From positions 19,531 through 37,006 of the forward strand of contig DBYD01000061.1 of assembly GCA_002309855.1 (NCBI GenBank): a DNA stretch of 17,476 nucleotides, given 5' to 3'. A program made the translations under genes and the position numbers. The notes beneath the pieces are model-generated. The model searched no databases, had not been told where the DNA came from, and was given only the letters and a program-made list of their open reading frames with translations. Source of the stretch: Bacteroidales bacterium UBA1195 (GTDB lineage: Bacteria; Bacteroidota; Bacteroidia; Bacteroidales; WCHB1-69). This document shows, one piece after another, positions 1 through 7,213 of the stretch (the stretch's first letter is position 1; the number at the start of each line of letters is the position of its first letter).

Positions 1-168
1 TATGGTTATGGCTACGGTTATGGCTACGGCTATGGGGAAGGTGAGGATGATGAGTCCAAAGTGATGGATCCAAGGGAAGGCAAGTGGTGGTATCCGTTGT
101 ACAAGATGGTTCGTCCATATCTGCCGGGGAAAAAGAAGCATCATCACCGATCCCACACTGACAAGTAG
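1..168 (+). CDS. C-terminal end of a probable capsule/exopolysaccharide tyrosine autokinase (partial)
   Basis: The frame is open from base 1 and ends at TAG 166-168, leaving the last 55 residues of a protein that starts outside the window. The fragment opens with alternating Tyr and Gly (YGYGYGYGYGYG), then an acidic patch (EGEDDES), and ends in a basic, His-rich tail (KKKHHHRSH). Wzc-type bacterial tyrosine kinases of Bacteroidales capsule loci commonly end in such a Tyr/Gly cluster, which is where they autophosphorylate. The kinase and chain-length domains are not visible, so the family call rests on the tail alone. The roughly 40 residues after the Tyr cluster are longer than I would expect for that family. 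A Tyr/Gly-rich structural or surface protein is the alternative. Confidence 0.5.
   Translation, partial: YGYGYGYGYGYGEGEDDESKVMDPREGKWWYPLYKMVRPYLPGKKKHHHRSHTDK
4..33 (+). repeat. 12-bp tandem repeat coding the YG tract
   Basis: The unit GGTTATGGCTAC occurs twice in full (4-15 and 16-27), followed by a half unit, GGCTAT (28-33). Each unit codes four residues of the Tyr-Gly tract. The repeat probably continues upstream of the window. Exact repetition at the DNA level, not only in the protein, means the number of Tyr residues could change by slippage. Confidence 0.7.
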
Positions 169-174
169 TTGTCC

Positions 175-1122
175 ATGCTAAAAAACAAACGCTCCATGGC
201 GGTGTATGTCTGCCTGATGCTGACATCACTGCTGTGGGGTTCCTCTTTCGTTTTCACCCGTTATCTGTTTTTGACGGAACCCCGGCTTACACCGGTGATG
301 GTGATCACGTTGAGGCTGGTGTTGGCCACATTGTTCTTATGTCCGGTTGTTTGCGGAATGGGACGATGGGAGAGAATCCGCAAGGAGGATTGCATTTTTT
401 TCCTCCTGTTGGCGTTGCTTGAGCCTTTTTTGTATTTCCTGTTTGAAAACAATGGGTTGCGCCGTGTGCCGGGAGGTCTCTCCTCAATAATTATCGCCAC
501 AATCCCGATTTTTGTACCGTTCGGACTCTATGCGGCCTATCGCGAGAAGCTTCATTGGCTAAACTGGGTGGGACTGCTGCTCTCGTTGGGCGGTGTCATG
601 CTGATGATAATTGGAAAAGGCGATGGGACGGAGGTTTCGTTGCAAGGTATCCTTTATCTAGTTTGTGCAGTTGTTACCGCAGTGATATACAGTGTCATAT
701 TGGTTAAGATGGTGAATAAGTACCGTCCTTACACCCTGACATTGTATACAAATTTGTTCGGACTTCTTTTTTTTCTGCCCCTCTTTTTCTGTGGACATTT
801 TTCAACGCTGGTGCAGTTGCGGGTTACTGCCGGCATGTGGGGCGCACTGATATGCCTCGGCATAGGCTGCTCGGTGCTTGCCTATGTGCTTTTCAATTTC
901 GGAGTGCGTGCGGTCGGAGCGGCCAGAGCCAGCGTCTTCAATAATATCATCCCCCTGTTCACACTCTTTTTCGCAGTAATGATAGGTCAGGAGGCCATCA
1001 CATGGCAGAAACTTGCCGGCATGGTCGTGACGGTTGCGGGTGTCTGTATCGCACAAAAAAAGCCGGGGAAACTCCCGGCTCCGTACCACATGCGGGATTC
1101 GAACCCGCGGTCCTCAGAATGA
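175..1122 (+). CDS. DMT/EamA-family permease
   Basis: This 315-residue protein is strongly hydrophobic, with about ten predicted membrane segments arranged as two EamA halves. The N-terminal half opens with the typical LLWGSSFVFTRYL motif. The second half carries the usual GIGCSVLAYVLFNFGVRAVGAARAS-like region (about residues 225-250) and ends in a Gly/Val-rich last helix. Members export or import small metabolites across the inner membrane; the substrate cannot be read from the sequence. I place the start at ATG 175, 6 bases after the upstream stop. A TTG at 169 directly abuts that stop and would add two residues. The C-terminus is odd: after the last helix, about 20 residues (KKPGKLPAP then YHMRDSNPRSSE) are coded by the minus-strand tRNA-Glu terminator and by the tRNA gene itself, and the TGA stop (1120-1122) lies inside the tRNA. 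Confidence 0.88.
   Translation: MLKNKRSMAVYVCLMLTSLLWGSSFVFTRYLFLTEPRLTPVMVITLRLVLATLFLCPVVCGMGRWERIRKEDCIFFLLLALLEPFLYFLFENNGLRRVPGGLSSIIIATIPIFVPFGLYAAYREKLHWLNWVGLLLSLGGVMLMIIGKGDGTEVSLQGILYLVCAVVTAVIYSVILVKMVNKYRPYTLTLYTNLFGLLFFLPLFFCGHFSTLVQLRVTAGMWGALICLGIGCSVLAYVLFNFGVRAVGAARASVFNNIIPLFTLFFAVMIGQEAITWQKLAGMVVTVAGVCIAQKKPGKLPAPYHMRDSNPRSSE
1055..1080 (-). terminator. Rho-independent terminator of tRNA-Glu
   Basis: On the minus strand, a 7-bp GC-rich stem (AGCCGGG with CCCGGCT, 1061-1080) and a 6-base loop are followed by a run of T residues (1061 down to 1055). It begins four bases after the tRNA 3' end. The same DNA codes KKPGKLPAP at the end of the plus-strand permease. Confidence 0.85.
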
Positions 1123-1157
1123 GAATCTGATATCCTAGACCACTAGACGAATGTGGC
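1084..1157 (-). tRNA. tRNA-Glu (anticodon CTC)
   Basis: Read on the minus strand, the cloverleaf folds fully. The acceptor stem is GCCACAT with ATGTGGT, the first pair being a G-T wobble, and the discriminator base is A at 1084. The D arm begins GTCT. The anticodon stem TCAGA/TCTGA encloses the loop TTCTCAT, giving anticodon CTC (codon GAG). The T arm is GCGGG-TTCGAAT-CCCGC. No CCA is encoded, as is usual in Bacteroidota. The 3' 39 bases overlap, in antisense, the end of the permease gene. Confidence 0.93.
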
Positions 1158-1171
1158 ATTGAAATCGGCTG

Positions 1172-1179
1172 CAAAAGTA
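1172..1179 (-). promoter_or_regulatory. Bacteroidota -7 promoter box of tRNA-Glu
   Basis: The minus strand reads TACTTTTG, a match to the Bacteroidota sigma-ABfr -7 consensus TAnnTTTG, followed by CA. It lies 14 bases upstream of the mature tRNA 5' end. I see no clear -33 TTTG partner. The same ten bases, TACTTTTGCA, precede the tRNA-Lys gene. Confidence 0.7.
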
Positions 1180-1225
1180 CAACAAAAATAAATACGCTGC
1201 GCGTTAATTTGAAAAAAAATTTTTC

Positions 1226-2908
1226 ATGCCCCAAAAAGAAGGTTTGAAAAGTTTGTTCCGCAATCTGCGGAAAGTGTTGGGTCTCATCGTTCGCAGTGAC
1301 CGGAGACTGCTCCTGTTGCATGTGCTGATGATGCTGTGCACCAGTGTGCTGCCCCTTGCATTGCTATATGCCGTCAAGTATCTGGTGGATGCAGTTGAGC
1401 AGCTGGTACGTCTTCCTCATGAGGGGTTGTCCACGGGTGTTTGGGTTTGCGTTGCGGCCTTCTGCCTGATTTATCTTTTAAACCGTCTCTGCTCCATATT
1501 TGACGGTTATATTTCAGGACTGTTGGGCGAAAAGACCGTCAACAACATCCAGCGGATGATCCAGAAGCAGTCGGCGGAGGTTGACATGTCCTATTACGAC
1601 ACACCCTCCTATTATGACGCAATGTACATGGCCCAGCAGGAATCCTCCCACCGGCCGTTAGTGCTGCTGGACCAGATGACCTCGCTGGTTTCGGAACTGA
1701 TTACGCTTGTCGGGGTGGTCTGCATCCTTTGCGCCTTCTCTTTATGGACGGTTCCGGTGATGCTTCTGGCCGGCCTGCCGGCGATACTTGTGCACATGCG
1801 CCGTGTAAAAGTCCTGTACGCCTGGCGGAAAAGCAGGATTAAGGACAATCGCGAGGCCAACTACCATGCGGCGTTGCTTACCAACCGCAATTTTGCCAAG
1901 GAGGTGCGCAGCTATGGTATTTCCGGATTTGTCCAGGCGCGTTTTTGGGAAATCCGGAAACGGCTTTACCGCCAGCGCCGTGCCATCTCCCGGAAAACCT
2001 CAATTCTTGCAGCTCTCACGGCATGTTGGGATGTTGTGGCTCTGCTGCTGATCCTTTACCTGTTGTTCCGAAACACATTGGCCGGTCTGCTGACGGTCGG
2101 CGGCTTTGTGATGTATTTTCAGGCCTTCAGGAAAGGCGGTTCCGCCATGCAGTCGCTTGTCAAGGCGGTTTCCGGCATTTATGAGAACCATCTCTTCCTC
2201 TCCAACCTGTTCCAGTTTCTGGAATTGGAGCATTGCATACAGTCTCCGTCACATCCGGTGCCGTTCCCCTCTGAAATCAGGGATGGTATCCGGTTTGACA
2301 ATGTCAGTTTCAGCTATCCGGGCGCTGAAACCAATGTGCTGGACAGTGCGGATTATTTCTTTGAACCCCACCGGATTAACCGGATTAGCGGTGCCAACGG
2401 CATGGGGAAGACCACGCTGGTGAAGCTGCTATGCAGGCTGTATGATGCCAAGGAGGGTTCCATCACCATTGACGGCACGGATATCCGTCAGTTTGACGTG
2501 AAGGAATTGCGGGACAACATCGCCGTGATTTTCCAGGATTTTGTCGGTTATGCCTTTACGGCGGAGGAGAATGTTAAAATGGGCAGGCGGAAGGATGGTG
2601 ATGAAACCTGTTTTTCGGAGGCGCTCAACGCTTCCGGTGCGGAGGATGTGGTCTCCCAGCTTCCATTAAGGGAAAAAACATTGTTGGGAAAACTGTTTGA
2701 AGGCGGTGAGGAGCTGAGTATGGGGCAGTGGCAGCGTATCGCCCTTGCACGTGCCTTATACAAGAAGGCTCCCATTCTTGTGCTTGACGAACCAAACTCA
2801 TGGATGGATGCCGGAGGGCGCGCCAATTTCAGGAAGCATTTGCCGGAATTGTGCAGGGACCGGCTTGTGATCCTTATCAGCCATGAGGATGCGGACGGAC
2901 AAAAATGA
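1226..2908 (+). CDS. ABC transporter, fused permease and ATPase (type IV exporter fold), short C-terminus
   Basis: This 560-residue half-transporter has an N-terminal membrane domain with about six helices (residues about 25-310), then a nucleotide-binding domain (about 345-560). Visible motifs are Walker A GANGMGKTT (389-397, K395), Q-loop IFQDF, signature LSMGQ (497-501; the usual form is LSGGQ), and Walker B ILVLDEP with D521 and E522. The D-loop region reads NSWMD where SALD is usual, and the H-loop His is H553. Only seven residues follow that His, where exporters normally have 30-40 more, so the C-terminal end looks cut short. The motif SYYDTPSYYDAM and general layout resemble peptide or bacteriocin exporters, but the cargo is unknown. 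The ATG at 1226 follows an A/T-rich leader. A weak -7-like box, TTAATTTG (1204-1211), could drive it. The gene ends two bases before the tRNA-Lys terminator hairpin. Confidence 0.9.
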   Translation: MPQKEGLKSLFRNLRKVLGLIVRSDRRLLLLHVLMMLCTSVLPLALLYAVKYLVDAVEQLVRLPHEGLSTGVWVCVAAFCLIYLLNRLCSIFDGYISGLLGEKTVNNIQRMIQKQSAEVDMSYYDTPSYYDAMYMAQQESSHRPLVLLDQMTSLVSELITLVGVVCILCAFSLWTVPVMLLAGLPAILVHMRRVKVLYAWRKSRIKDNREANYHAALLTNRNFAKEVRSYGISGFVQARFWEIRKRLYRQRRAISRKTSILAALTACWDVVALLLILYLLFRNTLAGLLTVGGFVMYFQAFRKGGSAMQSLVKAVSGIYENHLFLSNLFQFLELEHCIQSPSHPVPFPSEIRDGIRFDNVSFSYPGAETNVLDSADYFFEPHRINRISGANGMGKTTLVKLLCRLYDAKEGSITIDGTDIRQFDVKELRDNIAVIFQDFVGYAFTAEENVKMGRRKDGDETCFSEALNASGAEDVVSQLPLREKTLLGKLFEGGEELSMGQWQRIALARALYKKAPILVLDEPNSWMDAGGRANFRKHLPELCRDRLVILISHEDADGQK

Positions 2909-2938
2909 AAAACCGTTTGCAGCATACTGCAAACGGTT
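2901..2938 (-). terminator. Rho-independent terminator of tRNA-Lys
   Basis: A perfect 12-bp inverted repeat (AACCGTTTGCAG, 2911-2922, with CTGCAAACGGTT, 2927-2938) has a 4-base loop. On the minus strand it is followed by TTTCATTTTTG (2910 down to 2900). It starts five bases after the tRNA 3' end. On the plus strand no T-run follows the hairpin, so it should serve only the tRNA. The ABC transporter stop codon (2906-2908) lies within the T-tract. Confidence 0.85.
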
Positions 2939-2942
2939 GGAG

Positions 2943-3015
2943 TGTCCCAGCAGGGACTCGAACCCTGGACCCATTGATTAAGAGTCAATTGCTCTACCAA
3001 CTGAGCTACTGAGAC
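2943..3015 (-). tRNA. tRNA-Lys (anticodon CTT)
   Basis: On the minus strand, the acceptor GTCTCAG pairs with CTGGGAC, and the discriminator is A at 2943. The D arm is GCTC...GAGC with the usual AGTTGGTA loop. The anticodon stem ATTGA/TCAAT encloses CTCTTAA, giving anticodon CTT (codon AAG). The T arm is CAGGG-TTCGAGT-CCCTG. The length is 73 bases with no encoded CCA. It lies between plus-strand genes with its own promoter and terminator. Confidence 0.95.
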
Positions 3016-3023
3016 AGCAATTG

Positions 3024-3031
3024 CAAAAGTA
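3024..3031 (-). promoter_or_regulatory. Bacteroidota -7 promoter box of tRNA-Lys
   Basis: The minus strand reads TACTTTTG followed by CA, matching TAnnTTTG, eight bases upstream of the mature tRNA 5' end. It sits in the 28-base gap between the tRNA and the divergent lipoprotein gene at 3044, so regulatory signals of both units must share this short space. Confidence 0.7.
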
Positions 3032-3043
3032 TAACAAATCGCA

Positions 3044-3712
3044 ATGCGAAACAGACTTTTTGTGAAAAAAAATTCAGTGCTTTTTTTAGGCATTGTATCA
3101 TTGATGTTTATGTCATGTTCCCATGTGGAGAAAACCTATTATCCGAGCGGAGGCATAGAGTCTGAAGTCTCATTTTGGGGTGGAAAAATGGACGGAAAGG
3201 CGGTTTGGTATTACGAAAACGGCTCCATCAGGATGGAGGTGGAATATGTGAAGGGAAGACTCCAGGGGCCTTGCGTGCGCTATTACCGCAACGGAAAACC
3301 GGAGGTCAGGTGCAGCTATTGCCGCGACACTCTGGACGGCGAATACCTGCAGTATGACGAGCAGGGATGGCTTTCGGAACGGTTGTTGTACAGGATGGGC
3401 GTGAAAAACGGACAATATCTGTGCTATCATGACGGTGAGCAAAAAAAGATTGAGGGCGCTTTCCTGGATGACCAGTTCGATGGTGAGTGGATCTATTATG
3501 ACGAACAGGGTTTTGTCATCGGGAAGGGGCATTTTGTTAAAGGGGACGGAGTGTTGGAATATTTTGATGACATGAACCGTGTCCGCCGCCGCGTGACCTA
3601 TGCCGGCAGTGTGAAGGAGGGGCCGGAGTCCTTTTTTGACGTGGATGGCCGGGAATACCGCACGGAGTTTTATGAAAATGACCGTTTTGTACGGAGCGAA
3701 GAGAACAATTAA
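3044..3712 (+). CDS. MORN_2/YwqK-like repeat lipoprotein
   Basis: This 222-residue protein has a basic N-terminus, a hydrophobic segment and the lipobox FMSC with Cys25, so it is probably a lipoprotein anchored in the cell envelope. After the Cys it consists of about eight repeats of roughly 24 residues. Each repeat centres on an aromatic pair and a turn followed by a Gly motif (YYENGSI, YYRNGKP, YDEQGWL, YDEQGFV; then DGKAVW, DGEYLQ, NGQYLC, DGEWIY). This is the MORN_2 pattern of YwqK-family proteins. Databases often label that family as antitoxin, but no partner toxin is visible here, so I do not make that claim. It opens a closely packed plus-strand run (14 bases to the next gene). Its ATG lies 28 bases from the divergent tRNA-Lys 5' end. 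Confidence 0.88.
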   Translation: MRNRLFVKKNSVLFLGIVSLMFMSCSHVEKTYYPSGGIESEVSFWGGKMDGKAVWYYENGSIRMEVEYVKGRLQGPCVRYYRNGKPEVRCSYCRDTLDGEYLQYDEQGWLSERLLYRMGVKNGQYLCYHDGEQKKIEGAFLDDQFDGEWIYYDEQGFVIGKGHFVKGDGVLEYFDDMNRVRRRVTYAGSVKEGPESFFDVDGREYRTEFYENDRFVRSEENN

Positions 3713-3726
3713 CAACAAATATTATA

Positions 3727-4086
3727 ATGAAGAGAGTTATTTTAGGGGCGCTTGCCTGTTTTTCGCTGTCAGTTCTGCTGACATGCTGCAAGGAAGACCC
3801 TGTGTTTGACGAAAACCTGCTGTTGGGAAGGTGGGTTGAAGGCACGGAATACTACCGGTATGACGAAGGGCATACCGGCGCCACATGGAATCCGGGTGAG
3901 GATGTTGAGGAGGAGGAGGCGCTCCCCTTCACATGGTCGCTTTCGGAGGACAGGCTGATACACTACCACACCATGGAGGGCGGCCAGGTGGTGCCTCAGG
4001 CCTACACTCTGACAAAACTCTCCGAATCGGAGCTGGCCTACCATGACAATGTCGGCACGGAACACAAATATATTAAGGTAAACTGA
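3727..4086 (+). CDS. Small lipoprotein, lipocalin-like
   Basis: The 119-residue product has a signal peptide ending in lipobox LLTC (Cys20), followed by CKEDPVFDE. The acidic residues just after the Cys resemble the Bacteroidota lipoprotein export signal that sends lipoproteins to the cell surface, though Lys is at +2 rather than +3. The mature part begins LLGRWVEGTEYYRY, runs to a FTWSLSEDRLIHY segment and ends in a short strand. This order, GxW followed by repeated beta strands and a 'W-L-edrL' motif, is common in small lipocalin-like Bacteroidales proteins. No enzymatic motif is visible. It is packed between the YwqK-like gene and the AsmA-like gene (7 bases), so the three are probably co-transcribed. 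Confidence 0.82.
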   Translation: MKRVILGALACFSLSVLLTCCKEDPVFDENLLLGRWVEGTEYYRYDEGHTGATWNPGEDVEEEEALPFTWSLSEDRLIHYHTMEGGQVVPQAYTLTKLSESELAYHDNVGTEHKYIKVN

Positions 4087-4093
4087 CGGCATC

Positions 4094-7000
4094 ATGAAGA
4101 AACCTGTAAAAATCACGCTGATTTCCGTAGGGTCGCTGATAGGGCTCGTGCTGTTGGCGGCCGCTGTGCTGGTTTGGGTGGTGCTGACTCCCAAGCGGCT
4201 GACCCCGATTGTAAACAAGGCGGCGGCCTCGTTTGTGACCTGCCCGACAAAAATCGGTTCGGTCGAACTGACCTTTTTCTCCACATTCCCCAAGGTTTCG
4301 CTTCGGGTGGACGATGTGCTGCTGCTGAATCCGATGAAGGGCGCACCCTCGGACACCCTGCTTCGCGTGGAGCGGCTCGATGCGGCTGTGAACATACGCA
4401 AGCTTCTGAAGGAGGATGTGCTGGAGGTGAAGAGCCTGCATCTGAAAAACGGTGATGCCCTGCTTTATACCGATGCGGAGGGCCGCCAGAATTTTGATGT
4501 GCTGGCACCTTCCGACACTCTGGACACCACCGCTTCCGAGTTCCCGTTCGAGTGGATAAGCGCAAAAAAGCTGAATTTGGAGCATCTGAATGTCACATAC
4601 GTGGATGACGCTTCGCACATGAATCTGCATCTGGACGATTTCAACACACGTGCCGATGCCGAGCTTTCGGAGGAGAGCTTTGACGGGCAGCTGAAGGCTG
4701 ACATCGGGCGGATAATGTTCCATCTGGCTGATTCCTCGCGAATGGATGCCGCGTTGGGCGATGTGCGGCTGCGGCTCAAGGGTGAGATGAAGGAGAATGC
4801 GGCGGATGGTGTGGTGCAGCTGACTGTACCTGCGCTGACGTTTGCGATGGATTCGCTCCGTTATGCTGACAGCGCTGCTCTGGATATAAAGATTCCTGTC
4901 AAATATGACATGGGGCAGCGCCGGCTCCAGCTGGACAAGGCGGAGGTTGGTCTGGATAACCTGCTGCTGACCCTTGACGGAAGCGTGCAGGCGGAGGACA
5001 CCGCCTTCTCCGCTTTCGACTGTGCCGTGGATTTTGCGCTGCGGACCGTGGAGGTGCCGGAACTGCTTCCCTGGGTGGAGCGGTTCGCCCCCGGAGTTTT
5101 GGAGGGTATGCGTGTCGACGGATTCCTGACGTTGGACGGTACGGTGAAGGGCATCTACGCGGATTCGCTCATGCCTGAGGTTACCGCCAACCTACTTTTA
5201 AAACAGGGAAAATTTGAGGATCAGGAATTTCTGCCAAATCCGGTGAAAAACATCGTGCTGGATGCCCGTGCTTTGCTTGATTTGAACAGACAGTCCCGCT
5301 CCAATGTGGAGGTGCACAATTTTGCGGCTGAGACCGGGAAGAGCAAGGTGCAGCTGCAGGGGAAAATCACCGATTTGCTGGACAAACTCTGCTGTGACCT
5401 GCTGCTGACCGGCAAGGTGAACCTGCCGGATGTGGAGCCGTTTTTGCCGGATTCGCTGCCGCTCACTATGCGCGGCACCATGCAGCCCAACCTGAAGGTG
5501 AAATTCAACTTGGATGATTTGCAGCAGGTGGCACTGCAGCGGATGCAGGCGAAGGGTACGCTGGCGTTCAAGTCGCTTGATGCGGACTTCGACAGCCTGC
5601 GGCTCCGTTCGGACGCGCTGACGCTCGGAATACAGCTGCCTTCGCCCAACCAGAAGACTAATAAGAAATTCAATGAGCTGATGCAGGCTAAGGTGACAGG
5701 CGGCGGTCTTAAAGTCTCCATGTCCAACGGAATGAATGCCAGTTTGGACAATCCAGACCTGCTGGTGGGTCTGTCCGATTTCATGGATACGACCAAACTG
5801 CTCTCGCTTGCCTGTGATTTCGACATGTCATCGCTTCATGCCGTGATGGACACGCTGGATGCCGGCATAAGCCATCCGAAGGGCCACGTCACAATGACCC
5901 CTTCAAAGAAGGATGCCTCCAGTCCGGCCTTTACGGTCGACTATTCGCAGACCGCAATGGCTGTACGGATGGGTTCCTTCCTGAAGACTGTGACGCAGGG
6001 CATGTCCGTGACAGGCAACGCGGTGTATGACTCCACGCCGGGCAACCTGCTGGAGCAGTGGAGCCCACATCTGAACTTCAGGCTAAGCAAGGCGACAGTC
6101 GGCATGGATATGTTTAAGGATGAGGTCTCAATTCCGGAGGTTTCATTCGCCCTTACCCCTTCGACACTGGATTTGAAGTCCGGGCGGTTCGGATTGGGTG
6201 AAACTGAGCTGAACCTGTCGGGGAAGGTGCTGCATCTGTCCGAATTCCTGAATGATGAGGCGATGCTGAAGGCCGATCTGGACTTGGTGTCGGATTATAT
6301 AGATGTAAACTATCTGATGGATTTCTTCAGCGGCATGAACCTCGGTGCGGATTCCCTTGCGGAGCCTGAACCAGAGCCTGACCCGTCGGAAGCGATGCCT
6401 TTCATGGTGCCGCTTGGCATGGATGTCACGCTGAACACCAATGCCACCAAACTGCTGGTCGGCGAGACCATCGTGGAGGATTTGGGCGGCACGGTGACGG
6501 TGAAGGACGGCGTGCTGGTGCTGGAGGAGATGGGCTTCACCTGCGATGCTGCACGGATGCAGCTGACCGCCATCTACAAGTCCCCGCGGATGAACCACCT
6601 GTTCGCCTATGTGGACTTCCATCTGATGGATATCCAGATTGCTGATTTGATTGAGATGATTCCCGACATCGACACAATTGTCCCGATGCTGAAGAGTTTC
6701 GCCGGCAGGGCGGAGTTCCATTTTGCCGCACAGACCAACCTGAACGCCAATTACGACATCAAGTATTCCACCTTGCGTGCAGCTGCTTCAATAAGCGGGC
6801 AGGATCTGGTGGTGCTGGACAACGAGACCTTCTCAACCATCGCCAAATATCTGAGGTTCAAGAAGCAGACCGAAAACAAGGTGGACAGCATATCTGTGGA
6901 GATGACGGTCTTCCAGAAGAATGTGGACCTCTATCCATTCCTGGTGTCGATGGACAAGTACCAGGCCATTGTTGCCGGACACTATGTGATCAACCAGAAT

Positions 7001-7207
7001 TACGACTGCCACCTCTCACTGGTGGAGAGCCCGCTGCCGGCACGTCTGGGGCTGAATGTCTACGGTTCACCCGACAAGATGAAGTACAAGCTTGAGAAGC
7101 CGCAGTACGCCACATTGTTCAAGCCTGAAAAACGGAATGTGGTTGAGCAGGAGACCATGAAGCTCAAGCAGATGATCACTCAATCGCTTAAAGCCAACGT
7201 AAAGTAG
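4094..7207 (+). CDS. AsmA-like envelope protein
   Basis: This is a 1037-residue protein with one N-terminal membrane helix (about residues 7-31). The rest is a very long beta-rich chain outside the cytoplasm. It is full of alternating strands such as LHLKNGDALLY, LNLEHLNVTYVDD and VSFALTPSTLDLKSGRFGL, with repeated 'G-x-V/T-L-x-L-x-G' turns, as in AsmA/TamB/YhdP proteins. Those proteins form beta-groove bridges for lipid movement between the two membranes. An acidic Pro-rich linker (EPEPEPDP, about 757-764) separates the main part from a C-terminal AsmA-like region that ends in a Lys-rich helix. The gene lies 7 bases after the lipoprotein and 6 before phoH. Exact subfamily is uncertain. Placement with lpxH fits a role in outer membrane lipid supply, which is inference. 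Confidence 0.85.
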   Translation: MKKPVKITLISVGSLIGLVLLAAAVLVWVVLTPKRLTPIVNKAAASFVTCPTKIGSVELTFFSTFPKVSLRVDDVLLLNPMKGAPSDTLLRVERLDAAVNIRKLLKEDVLEVKSLHLKNGDALLYTDAEGRQNFDVLAPSDTLDTTASEFPFEWISAKKLNLEHLNVTYVDDASHMNLHLDDFNTRADAELSEESFDGQLKADIGRIMFHLADSSRMDAALGDVRLRLKGEMKENAADGVVQLTVPALTFAMDSLRYADSAALDIKIPVKYDMGQRRLQLDKAEVGLDNLLLTLDGSVQAEDTAFSAFDCAVDFALRTVEVPELLPWVERFAPGVLEGMRVDGFLTLDGTVKGIYADSLMPEVTANLLLKQGKFEDQEFLPNPVKNIVLDARALLDLNRQSRSNVEVHNFAAETGKSKVQLQGKITDLLDKLCCDLLLTGKVNLPDVEPFLPDSLPLTMRGTMQPNLKVKFNLDDLQQVALQRMQAKGTLAFKSLDADFDSLRLRSDALTLGIQLPSPNQKTNKKFNELMQAKVTGGGLKVSMSNGMNASLDNPDLLVGLSDFMDTTKLLSLACDFDMSSLHAVMDTLDAGISHPKGHVTMTPSKKDASSPAFTVDYSQTAMAVRMGSFLKTVTQGMSVTGNAVYDSTPGNLLEQWSPHLNFRLSKATVGMDMFKDEVSIPEVSFALTPSTLDLKSGRFGLGETELNLSGKVLHLSEFLNDEAMLKADLDLVSDYIDVNYLMDFFSGMNLGADSLAEPEPEPDPSEAMPFMVPLGMDVTLNTNATKLLVGETIVEDLGGTVTVKDGVLVLEEMGFTCDAARMQLTAIYKSPRMNHLFAYVDFHLMDIQIADLIEMIPDIDTIVPMLKSFAGRAEFHFAAQTNLNANYDIKYSTLRAAASISGQDLVVLDNETFSTIAKYLRFKKQTENKVDSISVEMTVFQKNVDLYPFLVSMDKYQAIVAGHYVINQNYDCHLSLVESPLPARLGLNVYGSPDKMKYKLEKPQYATLFKPEKRNVVEQETMKLKQMITQSLKANVK

Positions 7208-7213
7208 CAGCCC

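Noticed and set aside
169..174. TTG start for the DMT permease directly after the upstream stop
   Set aside because: It adds only two residues before a normal ATG (175); ATG is the simpler choice.
2911..2938. Hairpin as terminator of the ABC transporter on the plus strand
   Set aside because: No T-run follows it on the plus strand; the T-tract is on the minus strand, after tRNA-Lys.
3044..4086. Toxin-antitoxin pair (YwqK 'antitoxin' plus next small gene)
   Set aside because: Both products are lipoproteins with signal peptides, and the second has no toxin-like feature; the antitoxin label is a database habit for MORN_2 proteins.
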